Of a DNA stretch of 27,124 nt, positions 16,429-24,322 are shown piece by piece. The stretch lies in NCBI GenBank assembly GCA_964438735.1, contig CAYTLW010000106.1:1-27124 (forward strand), in the 5' to 3' direction. The notes below the pieces were generated by a model that saw only the letters and a program-made list of their open reading frames with translations, searched no databases and was not told the DNA's origin. The stretch's first letter is position 1; each line of letters opens with the position of its first letter. The position numbers and the translations under genes are program-made. This stretch comes from CAYTLW01 sp964438735 (GTDB lineage: Bacteria > Myxococcota_A > UBA9042).

Positions 16429-18356
16429 TGGTCGCCACCCGCCTGGCCGCTGACCCTCGGGATGCCCGGCTCCTGCTGGCCGCGCTGGCCGGCTTGATGC
16501 TGTGCATCGGCTACACCACGACGGTCGCGGCCACCCCGGTCAAAGCGACACCCGGTGCGGTGGAGGTGCATACCGAGCTGGCCAACCTGCACGCCTGCCT
16601 GCCCATGGCGGACGGCACGGTGTTTGCGGGCGGCGCGGGCGGGTTGGCGCTGGTCGATCCCGGCAAAGGGCTGCGTTCGGTGGCCTTGTGGACGGCGCTG
16701 GATGGCCTGCCGGGTACGCGGGTGCTCTCCCTGCTGGCCACCCCTTCGACCACCGCGGGCCGTCATCACGACACGCTCTGGGTGGGCACCGACAAGGGGC
16801 TGGCGCGCCTGGTTCTACGCGGTGGTCAATGGCGGGTACGTGGCAGCGTGAAGAGCCGGCCTGTGCGAGCGATGGTTTCCCATGGTGGTGCCCTCTGGGC
16901 AGCCACCTGGGGCGACGGCCTGCTGCGTATCGACGAGCGGACGATGCGCAGCAGGTCGATCGCCTATTCGCACCGTGAGCCCGGCTGTAACCACGCCCGC
17001 GTGCGGCAGCCTCGGAGTGGAGCCGTCGCAGAGGCGCGGAACCTCACCGCGATCGCCGTGCGCGGCGAATTGATGGTGGTCGGCACGGCAGAGGGACGCC
17101 TCTTGCGACTTGGCCGCGGCCTGCTGATGCCCCTGCCGGTCAAGGGGCTGCCCAAGCGCCTGATCTGGCACCTGCGCGATGGCGAAGAGGGGATGCTGGT
17201 CGGCACCGTCGACGGGCTCTATCGCCTTGACTTTCCGCGCGTCGAGCGGCTGGCCGACGGCGACATTCGCGCCCTGACCCGGCACGACGACCGCCTGCTG
17301 CTCGCCGCTCGCGGTCTGGGGCTGCTCGATTCCAAGGGGCGGTCAGCCAGCGGGATCCAGGCCCTGCGCACGATCCAGGGCGTGGCCAGCAACGGCGCCA
17401 CCCTGTGCGCCGCCACCGCCCACGGCCTGTGGCTGCGCCGTGGCAAATCGTGGCAGCGCGTCGGCCTGCACGGCCTGCCCGAGGGCGACATCTCGGCGCT
17501 GTCCTGGCACGACGGCGGCCTCTGGGCCGGGACCTATCATCGCGGGTTGACGCGCCTGGTAGACAGGCGCTGGCAGTCGGTGGGCGGCGGCTTCATCGAC
17601 CGACGCGTCAACGCCCTGGCCAGCGCACCCGACAAGACCGGCGGCGCCCTCTGGGTGGCCACTGCACGGGGTCTCTTCGCCGTGAAATCCGATGGCACAC
17701 GTCGTTGGCGTCGCGACGACGGATTGCCGCATGACGACGTGCACTCGGTTGTGGTGTTGCGAGACGGCGGCGTGGTCGCCGGTACAGCGGCCGGGGCGGC
17801 GAAGATTCGCAGCCGACATGTGCAGCCCCTGGGCGTCAAGCAGGGCCTGCTCATACGCGCGGTCTGGGCCCTGGCCGAAGATCCCGACGGCGACCTCTGG
17901 CTGGGCAGCAGCTGGGGGCTGTACCGCTGGCAGAAGGGCAAGGCGACGCGATTCAGCATGGCCACCGGTCACCTCAGCGACGACTGGGTCACCGCCCTGG
18001 TCGCCGAGGCCGGACGGGTCTGGGTGGGCACCTATCGACACGGCGTCGATCGCCTCGACCGACAGGCCGACGGCACCTGGAAGGCGACGCCACTGGGCGG
18101 CGGCTGGATCAACCTGAGCGGTCTGCGCGTGCAGGACGGCCGCCTGCTGGCCGCGACCATGGATGGCCTGCGCAGCCGAACCGTGACGCCATCGGCCATC
18201 GCTGCCCCGCCTGCCCCGTGGCGGGTGCACAACGGCGTGGCCACCGGTCGGGACGTGACCGCCACCATCGCCGGAGCCGGGCACCTCTGGGTCGCCGGAC
18301 GTCGGGGCATCGTCGGCGTGCGGGCCCCCGTATCTGTCGCTTCATCGGCGCCCTGA
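16428..18356 (+). CDS. Exported Reg_prop-type beta-propeller protein without a kinase domain
   Basis: The 642-residue product has a signal peptide (LLLAALAGLMLCIGYTTTVAA, written here in part) followed by blades with the LWVGTxxGLxRL signature of the Reg_prop (two-component regulator propeller) repeat. I can see about eleven: LWVGTDKGLARL, LWAATWGDGLLRI, MLVGTVDGLYRL, LCAATAHGLWLRR, LWAGTYHRGLTRL, LWVATARGLFAV, VVAGTAAGAAKI, LWLGSSWGLYRW, VWVGTYRHGVDRL, LLAATMDGLRS and LWVAGRRGIVGV. In the best-known cases these propellers are the periplasmic sensor of hybrid two-component proteins; here there is no membrane anchor after the propeller and no kinase. It ends 67 bases before the next lipoprotein. 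It is the third gene of the coupled operon, so it most likely works with the VIT-VWA lipoprotein. The ligand is unknown. Confidence 0.9.
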   Translation: MVATRLAADPRDARLLLAALAGLMLCIGYTTTVAATPVKATPGAVEVHTELANLHACLPMADGTVFAGGAGGLALVDPGKGLRSVALWTALDGLPGTRVLSLLATPSTTAGRHHDTLWVGTDKGLARLVLRGGQWRVRGSVKSRPVRAMVSHGGALWAATWGDGLLRIDERTMRSRSIAYSHREPGCNHARVRQPRSGAVAEARNLTAIAVRGELMVVGTAEGRLLRLGRGLLMPLPVKGLPKRLIWHLRDGEEGMLVGTVDGLYRLDFPRVERLADGDIRALTRHDDRLLLAARGLGLLDSKGRSASGIQALRTIQGVASNGATLCAATAHGLWLRRGKSWQRVGLHGLPEGDISALSWHDGGLWAGTYHRGLTRLVDRRWQSVGGGFIDRRVNALASAPDKTGGALWVATARGLFAVKSDGTRRWRRDDGLPHDDVHSVVVLRDGGVVAGTAAGAAKIRSRHVQPLGVKQGLLIRAVWALAEDPDGDLWLGSSWGLYRWQKGKATRFSMATGHLSDDWVTALVAEAGRVWVGTYRHGVDRLDRQADGTWKATPLGGGWINLSGLRVQDGRLLAATMDGLRSRTVTPSAIAAPPAPWRVHNGVATGRDVTATIAGAGHLWVAGRRGIVGVRAPVSVASSAP

Positions 18357-18423
18357 GGTCCACCGACGGCAGGTGCGCCGCCGACCTGGATATGGCACCC
18401 TCTCGTTCGTCGGGAGGTCCCCA

Positions 18424-19545
18424 ATGGCTCGGAATGTCGCCGCCCTCGCGGTCCTGCTGCTGGTCTTCACCTCGGCTTGCACCGATGGCTCCGAAGTGGA
18501 GGGCCTGCCCAAGGTGAGCGCCGACGGCTCGACCGTCGGTATCGATGCGGGAGACGACCCGACCTCCACCAGCTGCCAGGCCAGCGCCCAATGCCGCAAC
18601 AACGGCCGCTGCGCCGAGTCCGGCGGCGCCTGCATCGCCGACAACCACGCCGACTGCATCAAGTCGACGGGGTGCAAACAGAGCGGCATGTGCACGGCCA
18701 AGGAAGGCCTCTGCATCGCCGGCAGCCCTGGCGATTGTGGTCAGAGCAAGGCCTGCGAAAGCCAGGGGCTCTGCGTCGAAAAGGACGGTAAGTGCGCGCC
18801 GCTGACCGCCGCGGACTGCAAGGCCACTCCGGCATGCGCCAGCGAAGGCCGCTGCAGCGTCGTCGGCAAGAAGTGCGCCGTGGCATCCGATGCCGACTGC
18901 ATGCAGGCCGCCGTCTGCAAGAACACAGGTGCCTGCACCGCCAAGGATGGCGTCTGCGTCATCGGCACAGACTCCGGCTGTCAGCAATCACTCGCTTGCA
19001 AAGCCAACGGTCTGTGCACCCACGAGACCGCTCATTGCGTGGCCACCGATGCGGCCCATTGCAAGAAGTCCGAGGGCTGCATCCAGACCGGTCATTGCCA
19101 GCTGAAAGCGAAGTCCTGCGCGGTCGGCAGTACCGATGATTGCCTGCCGGCCAATACCTGCACCGAGTGGGGAAAGTGCGTCGAAAAAGACGGCGCCTGC
19201 ATCGCCACCAGCGAAGGCGACTGCAAGACCGCGCTGAACTGCGCCAAACATGGCTGGTGCACCCTGAAGGATGAGGCCTGCGTGATCGGCAGCCAGGCCG
19301 ACTGCGCCGGCTCTGCAGATTGCGCCGACAAGGGCTGGTGCGCCTATGACAGCGGGCAGTGCCAGGTCGGCAGCGACGCCGATTGCCAGGGCAGCAAGGG
19401 CTGCAAAGAGCTGGGGCTGTGCAAGGCGGAGAACGGGGTCTGCGTCGTCGGTTCGCACGCCGACTGCGCCAAGGCCGAGGTCTGCGCAACATCACAACTC
19501 TGCTGCCGTTCACGCAAGGGCGCCGGTTGTTCACCGTGTTCGTAG
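18424..19545 (+). CDS. Lipoprotein made of twelve 27-residue Cys-rich tandem repeats
   Basis: The 373-residue product has a lipobox ending in LLLVFTSAC (Thr at +2) and a short linker to about residue 48. The remainder is a single array of twelve units, eleven of them exactly 27 residues with four Cys at positions 2, 8, 14 and 21. A typical unit starts DCxxSxxCxxxGxC and ends in G-x-C followed by xxGS. The twelfth is shorter and degenerate and ends in Cys-Ser. I do not recognise this repeat as a named family. The constant spacing suggests a regular disulfide-bonded rod on the surface. The start is supported by GGGAGG (18412-18417); an in-frame ATG 51 bases earlier would add a non-signal extension. 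It lies 67 bases after the VIT-VWA/propeller operon, so it might be its fourth gene. Confidence 0.92.
   Translation: MARNVAALAVLLLVFTSACTDGSEVEGLPKVSADGSTVGIDAGDDPTSTSCQASAQCRNNGRCAESGGACIADNHADCIKSTGCKQSGMCTAKEGLCIAGSPGDCGQSKACESQGLCVEKDGKCAPLTAADCKATPACASEGRCSVVGKKCAVASDADCMQAAVCKNTGACTAKDGVCVIGTDSGCQQSLACKANGLCTHETAHCVATDAAHCKKSEGCIQTGHCQLKAKSCAVGSTDDCLPANTCTEWGKCVEKDGACIATSEGDCKTALNCAKHGWCTLKDEACVIGSQADCAGSADCADKGWCAYDSGQCQVGSDADCQGSKGCKELGLCKAENGVCVVGSHADCAKAEVCATSQLCCRSRKGAGCSPCS
18571..19542 (+). repeat. Twelve-unit 81-bp coding repeat (27-residue Cys motif)
   Basis: Units begin at 18571 and repeat every 81 bases without an indel to 19462, where the twelfth, shortened unit begins. At the DNA level units differ widely, while the four Cys positions are kept, so the array is old and held by selection rather than a recent expansion. 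Confidence 0.92.
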
Positions 19546-19667
19546 GCTGCTTTGCTGCGGTGTCGGCGAATCCGGCGATCGTGTAGTCTGCGGCCATCTG
19601 GAAGCTGCCGGTCGGGGTGGCAGCGCGTTGTCGCCGGACTCCAATTGGGGCCCTCGGGGAGAAGAAG

Positions 19668-22109
19668 ATGCGAATCATCGTCGCGACGTTGTTGTGTGCG
19701 CTGCTGGCCGCCTGCGGCACCGAGCCGGAGACTTCCGGCCAGCCCAAGGCGGGAGATGGCGGCGCCGCGGATGCCACGTTGGATGGTCAGGGCGAAGACG
19801 CCGGTACGCCCGACAGCGGGCCCCTGGACACGGGACCCGAGGACATCGGCACGACCCCGGATACCGGCCCGGCCGATACGGGACCGCAGGACGTCGCTCC
19901 AGTGGACACCACGCCGCCGGTGAAGTGCGGCAGCGCCGTCGGCACCCTGCCCAAGAACCTGGTCGAAATCACCTGGGATGATGGCGGAAAGTCGGGTCAG
20001 TCCAGCGTCGCCGAACACCCCGAATGGGCCCTGGGTGACAAGAAGATCCAGATCTCCAATACCAAGATGTGGGAGGGGGTGCGCTTCGATCTGCCGCATC
20101 CGGCCAAGATCCACGGCATCCGGATCACCTACCAGAACCTGCCCACGGAGCCGGGCACCCCGGTGAAGGTGGGCCTGTTCCCGGACATGGGCTACAACGG
20201 CTTCGACTTCTGGCATTTCGATGCGCTCTGGGAGGGCGACCTCTGCGCTGGCGACCTGAAGCAGAAGAAGGCCGCCACCTGGGTCGTCGCCGAGCCGGTT
20301 GTGGTCGACCACCCGGGCCTGATCTACGTCGGCCACCTGCGCCAGCCAGGCGATGCGGCCTCCTGGGCGTTCGACTACTCGCCTGGCGGACCCAACGGTT
20401 GCACCGATCTCAACAAGTGCTGTGGCACATTCGGCAACTGCCACTCGACCTGGAACTTCCCCGACATGAAGACCCTGGTGGCCGGCGGCCAGACCAGCTA
20501 CGCCTGGCCCGGCCTCTCCATGAGCCGGCCCTACGACTACATGGTCACGCTGCTGGTGGAGTACACCGACAACGTCAAGCCGGAAGATACCTTCTTCCAG
20601 CTGGTCGAAGACGCGCCCAACATGACCAATCGGCAGAGCTGGGGCGACTACGACAACGACGGCTGGGATGACGTCTTCGTCAACGGCGTCAAGCTCTACC
20701 GCAACGTCACCGGCACCCTGGTGGACGTCAGCGAGAAGGCCGGCCTGAAGGCGCTCGGCATCTCCGGCAGCGGCGGCACCTGGGGCGACTTCGACAACGA
20801 TGGCTGCCTGGATCTCTTCGTCTTCACCGAGAGCTATGCCGCTGGCGACCACCTGCTGCGGAACAACTGCGACGGCACCTTCAGCGACGTGACCAAGAAG
20901 TCGATGATCAACGACAAACAGTCGTACAATTCGTGTGAGAACAAGGCCAAGCACATCCACTCACCCACGCCCGGAGCGGCCTGGGTCGATATCGACGCCG
21001 ACGGCTTGCTGGATCTCTACCTGAGCAACTTCATCTGCTGGAGCAAGGCCACCCACTACATCGACCAGGTCTGGCACAACAAGGGCGACGGCGTGTTCGA
21101 GTCGTGGACCGGCAAGCAGGGATTCTACGGCTTCAAGAACCACCCCAAGAAGACCTACGCCGGCCGAGGCGTGAACCCCATCGACTACGATCGCGACGGC
21201 GACATCGACATCCTGGTCAACAACTATCGCCTGCACCCGAACCTCTTCTACCGCAACGATGGCAACGGCAAGGTGAGCGCTGCGGGGCTGGAGACCGGTC
21301 TGGCGGGCTCGCCCTTCAAGACCGGCGGTGCGCAGGATTACTTCGGCCACAGCATCGGCACCGCCTGGGGCGACCTGGACAATGACGGCGACTTCGATGT
21401 GGTCATCGCCAACCTGGCGCACCCACGCTTCTACGACTTCTCGGACAAGACCGAGGTGCGACTCAATGATGGCAAGGGCAAGATGATCGACATCCAGGGG
21501 GACTGGAGCAAACCCTTCGGCAAGGCCGGATTGCGCTACCAGGAGACGCACTCGGTGCCGGTCCTGGGCGACTTCGACCAGGATGGCAACCTGGACCTGG
21601 CCATCAGCTGCGTCTACGACGGTCGGCCGACCGACTTCTACTGGGGCAAGGGCGACGGCACCTTCAAGCTGGACGCCTACCACGCCGGCCTGACCATCAC
21701 CAACGGCTGGGGCATGGCGATCACCGACCTGGATCACGATGGCGACGCCGATCTGTCCTACTCCGGCAAGGTCTATCGCAACGAGCTCCAGGCCGACAAG
21801 AAGGGCCACTGGCTGCAGGTGCGGGCCATCGGCGGGGGCGCCGTCAACCGCGCCGCCATCGGCACCACCATCGAGGTGAGCGGCGGCGGCAAGTCCTGGA
21901 TCCGGCACGTGGATGGCGGCGGCGGCCAGGGCTGCCAGAACAGCCAGTCGGTGCATTTTGGCCTGGGCACGGTCAAGACCATCGACAAGGTCGAATTGAC
22001 CTGGCCCGGCGGGACCAAGAAGACGTTCACCGGCCCCTTCGAGGCCGATCAGCGCCTCTGGCTGTCCCACGATGGCAGCGTGCACAAGGGCTGGGCGCCA
22101 CCGAAGTAG
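19668..22109 (+). CDS. FG-GAP/VCBS and ASPIC/UnbV lipoprotein (CRTAC1-like)
   Basis: The 813-residue product has a lipobox ending in LCALLAAC (C16, Gly at +2) and a long Asp/Thr/Gly/Pro linker to about residue 83. Residues about 86-300 form a beta-rich domain I do not recognise, with a Cys cluster (KCCGTFGNC). From about 320 seven calcium-binding FG-GAP/VCBS motifs follow: DYDNDGWDD, DFDNDGCLD, DIDADGLLD, DYDRDGDID, DLDNDGDFD, DFDQDGNLD and DLDHDGDAD, as in a seven-bladed integrin-like propeller. The end is an ASPIC/UnbV domain (about 705-795; IGTTIEVSGGG, LGLGTVKTIDKVELTWPGG-like sequence, here HFGLGTVKTIDKVELTW). This order is that of CRTAC1-family proteins. The start has GGGGAGA upstream; an in-frame ATG 51 bases earlier lacks a signal sequence. 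Confidence 0.93.
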   Translation: MRIIVATLLCALLAACGTEPETSGQPKAGDGGAADATLDGQGEDAGTPDSGPLDTGPEDIGTTPDTGPADTGPQDVAPVDTTPPVKCGSAVGTLPKNLVEITWDDGGKSGQSSVAEHPEWALGDKKIQISNTKMWEGVRFDLPHPAKIHGIRITYQNLPTEPGTPVKVGLFPDMGYNGFDFWHFDALWEGDLCAGDLKQKKAATWVVAEPVVVDHPGLIYVGHLRQPGDAASWAFDYSPGGPNGCTDLNKCCGTFGNCHSTWNFPDMKTLVAGGQTSYAWPGLSMSRPYDYMVTLLVEYTDNVKPEDTFFQLVEDAPNMTNRQSWGDYDNDGWDDVFVNGVKLYRNVTGTLVDVSEKAGLKALGISGSGGTWGDFDNDGCLDLFVFTESYAAGDHLLRNNCDGTFSDVTKKSMINDKQSYNSCENKAKHIHSPTPGAAWVDIDADGLLDLYLSNFICWSKATHYIDQVWHNKGDGVFESWTGKQGFYGFKNHPKKTYAGRGVNPIDYDRDGDIDILVNNYRLHPNLFYRNDGNGKVSAAGLETGLAGSPFKTGGAQDYFGHSIGTAWGDLDNDGDFDVVIANLAHPRFYDFSDKTEVRLNDGKGKMIDIQGDWSKPFGKAGLRYQETHSVPVLGDFDQDGNLDLAISCVYDGRPTDFYWGKGDGTFKLDAYHAGLTITNGWGMAITDLDHDGDADLSYSGKVYRNELQADKKGHWLQVRAIGGGAVNRAAIGTTIEVSGGGKSWIRHVDGGGGQGCQNSQSVHFGLGTVKTIDKVELTWPGGTKKTFTGPFEADQRLWLSHDGSVHKGWAPPK

Positions 22110-22178
22110 GTGGACTTGCTTCATTGTTCGTGTTAATCCCGCGCCGACTGAGCCCATTTTGGCTTGACGAACGAAGTG

Positions 22179-22192
22179 CGTGGCACCCCACG
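22179..22192 (+). promoter_or_regulatory. Hairpin upstream of the ribosome binding site of the six-unit Cys lipoprotein gene
   Basis: CGTGG and CCACG form a perfect 5-bp stem with loop CACC, ending six bases before GGAGAAGG (22199-22206). Position and shape resemble the hairpins at 3847-3862 and 9138-9153. Confidence 0.35.
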
Positions 22193-22207
22193 AATGATGG
22201 AGAAGGT

Positions 22208-23863
22208 ATGAATTTCAAGATGAAGTGGATGGCGTTGGTCGCCATCCTGGCCCTGGCCGCGGCCTGTGGCGGCGAGACCGACGACACACCCGCGACCGAT
22301 TCCGGTTCGACAACCACCGACACCGGCGGCGACGCCGGCGCGACCGATGGCGGCGCGACCACCGATAGCGCAGTCGCCGATGGCGGCGGCACCACCGGCG
22401 ACGGTGGCGGCGCGGTCGATGGCGGCGCGGCGAAGGATAGCGGTGGCAGCACCAAGATGCAGACCTGCACCGAGGTCGGCGACTGCGTCATCAAGGCCTG
22501 CGCCCCGGTCGGCTTCAAGGACGGCTGCACGGACGCCTGCCTCGCCGAAGGCGCGCTCGAGGTGGCCGCGCTGCAGAAGGTGGCGCCCGCCCTGTCGTGC
22601 GTCAAAGAGATCTGCCTGGCCAAGGAGTGCAAGGACAGCAAGGATCCCAAGTGCCTCGACGAGTGCATGGGCAGCAAGTGCCTCGGACCCGTTCTGACCT
22701 GTCTCGACGACGGCAAGACCGGTGACAAGCCCTGCCCCAGCATCGCCCCGTGCATGGACGCCTGCGGCCTGGACAAGCCCAATCCCTTCACGTGCATGAA
22801 CGCCTGCGTCAACTCCCTGGACAAGAAGGCCAAGGAGCAGGTCAATGCGCTCGCCAAGTGCGCCACCGACAAGGGTGACGTCGAGATGTGCTTCATGGAG
22901 ACCGTGGCCTGCTTCACCGGCGGCAAGACCGGCGACAAGCCCTGCGGTCACATGGTCAAGTGCATGGAAGAGTGCGAGAAGGCGGCCGGCAAGGATGGCG
23001 GCGAGACCTGCGCCTTCAAGTGCCTGGCCGAGGTGGACGCCGAGGCCCAGAAGCTCTTCGGTGACATCGTCGCCAAGGGCTGCCCCGACAAGGAGGACGA
23101 CCCGGTCTGCCAGGGGCTGGAATTGCAGTGTGGCCTGCACAAGGTCGAGGGCGACCAGAAGTGCTACCAGATCAACGGTTGCATCGGCGAGTGCGTGGTA
23201 GCCGCGGTCAAGGCCGCTGGCGGCAAGCTCGGTGAAAAGGAGATGGCGGAGGCCCAGAAGGGTTGCTTCGTTCAGTGCCTGGCCAAGTCCACCAAGAAGG
23301 ACCAGGGCCTCTTCCTTACCCTGAAGGGCTGCATGGACGCCGAAGACGACAAGCCCTGCGATAAGGAAGGGATTGCTTGCATCGACCCCTCCGGCAGCAA
23401 CAGCTGCTCGCAGACCGCAACCTGCCTGGGCGCGTGTGAGGAGCTGGGCGAGGATGCGCCAACCCCTTGCGCCGCCAAGTGCCTGCACGAGGCCAAGGAT
23501 GTGGCCACCGCCGGCGCCATGAACGCCGCCATCGAGTCCTGCGAGGATGGGCCCGACGCAAAGTGCGTTGCCGCCGCCAAGACCTGCGGAGCGCCCGCGG
23601 GCAAGGGCAACTGCACCGGCATCATGGGCTGCTTCAACACCTGCCTGTCCGCCAAGAAGGATGCCAACGGTCTGCTCTGCGCCATCGGCTGCCTCACGCC
23701 GGCCGCACCCGCCGAGGCGGATAAATTCGCTGACCTGATGATCTGCAGCAACGACTGCGACACCGAATGCGATGGCAAGAAGGACGAGGACGCCTGCACC
23801 AAGACCTGCAACGAGAGCAAGTGCAAGAAGTTCTCGGACGCCTGCCCGGCGCCCAAGACCTGA
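22208..23863 (+). CDS. Cys-rich lipoprotein with six tandem CxxxC units
   Basis: The 551-residue product has a lipobox ending in ILALAAAC (C20, Gly at +2), then a Thr/Asp/Gly/Ala linker to about residue 80. The mature part is six units of about 69-89 residues. Each opens with C-x5-C-x3-C (unit 1 has x4 at the second gap), then C-x3-C after 8-20 residues, an amphipathic helix-like stretch, and three further Cys. Unlike the Asp-rich CTxDxC repeats elsewhere, the segments between are helical and rich in Lys, Ala and Glu, so each unit may be a disulfide-stapled helical bundle. I do not recognise a named family. The start at 22208 is supported by GGAGAAGG. The gene is followed by a candidate intrinsic terminator. 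Confidence 0.92.
   Translation: MNFKMKWMALVAILALAAACGGETDDTPATDSGSTTTDTGGDAGATDGGATTDSAVADGGGTTGDGGGAVDGGAAKDSGGSTKMQTCTEVGDCVIKACAPVGFKDGCTDACLAEGALEVAALQKVAPALSCVKEICLAKECKDSKDPKCLDECMGSKCLGPVLTCLDDGKTGDKPCPSIAPCMDACGLDKPNPFTCMNACVNSLDKKAKEQVNALAKCATDKGDVEMCFMETVACFTGGKTGDKPCGHMVKCMEECEKAAGKDGGETCAFKCLAEVDAEAQKLFGDIVAKGCPDKEDDPVCQGLELQCGLHKVEGDQKCYQINGCIGECVVAAVKAAGGKLGEKEMAEAQKGCFVQCLAKSTKKDQGLFLTLKGCMDAEDDKPCDKEGIACIDPSGSNSCSQTATCLGACEELGEDAPTPCAAKCLHEAKDVATAGAMNAAIESCEDGPDAKCVAAAKTCGAPAGKGNCTGIMGCFNTCLSAKKDANGLLCAIGCLTPAAPAEADKFADLMICSNDCDTECDGKKDEDACTKTCNESKCKKFSDACPAPKT
22466..23860 (+). repeat. Six-unit Cys repeat at protein level
   Basis: Units begin at Cys codons 22466, 22733, 22943, 23162, 23405 and 23612, giving lengths of 89, 70, 73, 81, 69 and about 83 residues. 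Units 1 and 2 end in the same GKTGDKP, with nearly identical DNA at both places, which suggests a fairly recent duplication or conversion there. Confidence 0.85.
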
Positions 23864-23890
23864 TTCCGATCGGTCGCCAGCGGAGAGATA

Positions 23891-23944
23891 CGGGCCGCGT
23901 TCGTGCTGTCGTCAGGCGGTGCGGACGCGGCCCGCGCCGTTTTT
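23891..23944 (+). terminator. Rho-independent terminator candidate overlapping the end of the convergent regulator gene
   Basis: CGGGCCGCGT (23891-23900) and ACGCGGCCCG (23925-23934) form a perfect 10-bp stem with a 24-base loop, followed after five bases by TTTTT (23940-23944). It would end transcription from the Cys-rich lipoprotein gene. The second arm and the T-run lie in the last codons of the minus-strand regulator gene. The long loop lowers confidence. Confidence 0.5.
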
Positions 23945-24322
23945 GCCCACAGCGTCGGCGATGGCTTTCTTCAGCCCGTCCGGGTCGAGCTTGCCCTTGA
24001 CCAGAAACGCGCTGGCGCCATGCTGAATGGAGCGTCCGGCGAGGCGTTTATCATCAAAGCCGGTGAGCACCACCACGGGCACAGCCGGCCACGATTGTCG
24101 CAGGGTGCTGAGGGTCTCGATCCAATGACTGTCCGGCAGCGACAAGTCGAGCAAGACCACGTCGAAGGCGTCGCCATCGAAGCGAGAGAGGGCGTTATCG
24201 AGCCGCTCGCTGCGGGTCACGCTGACCGCCCCATTGCCCATACGACCGAGCATGAGCTCGATGTAGCGGGCGTCGGCGGGGCTGTCCTCGATCAGCAACA
24301 GCTGCAACGATTTCGGGGGCAT
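23912..24322 (-). CDS. Single-domain response regulator (CheY-like receiver)
   Basis: The 136-residue product is one receiver domain with all key residues: E12/D13, phospho-acceptor D59 in VVLLDLSLPD, T87 in VVLTGFDD and K109 in AFLVKG. It has no output domain, so it acts by protein contact or as a phosphate relay, possibly for the kinase at 7924-9084 or another kinase outside the window. Its residue positions match those of the receiver at 201-1316, so the two are related. ATG 24322 is chosen because the domain begins six residues later; the ribosome binding site (GGTGAG) is weak. It is divergent from the S41 protease gene and convergent with the six-unit Cys lipoprotein gene, whose terminator overlaps its 3' end. 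Confidence 0.92.
   Translation of the reverse strand: MPPKSLQLLLIEDSPADARYIELMLGRMGNGAVSVTRSERLDNALSRFDGDAFDVVLLDLSLPDSHWIETLSTLRQSWPAVPVVVLTGFDDKRLAGRSIQHGASAFLVKGKLDPDGLKKAIADAVGKNGAGRVRTA

Noticed and set aside
18571..19542. Regular 81-bp spacing that could suggest a CRISPR or satellite array
   Set aside because: Units are not identical in DNA, there are no alternating identical repeats and spacers, and the period is exactly 27 codons with conserved Cys.
22181..22198. TGGCAC resembling a sigma-54 -24 element upstream of the gene at 22208
   Set aside because: No GC at the -12 position at the required spacing; the TGGCACC also belongs to a hairpin.
22133..23488. Minus-strand frame of about 450 codons opposite the six-unit Cys lipoprotein gene
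   Set aside because: Leu/Ala/Gly-rich antisense product without ribosome binding site; the plus frame has a lipobox and six aligned Cys units.
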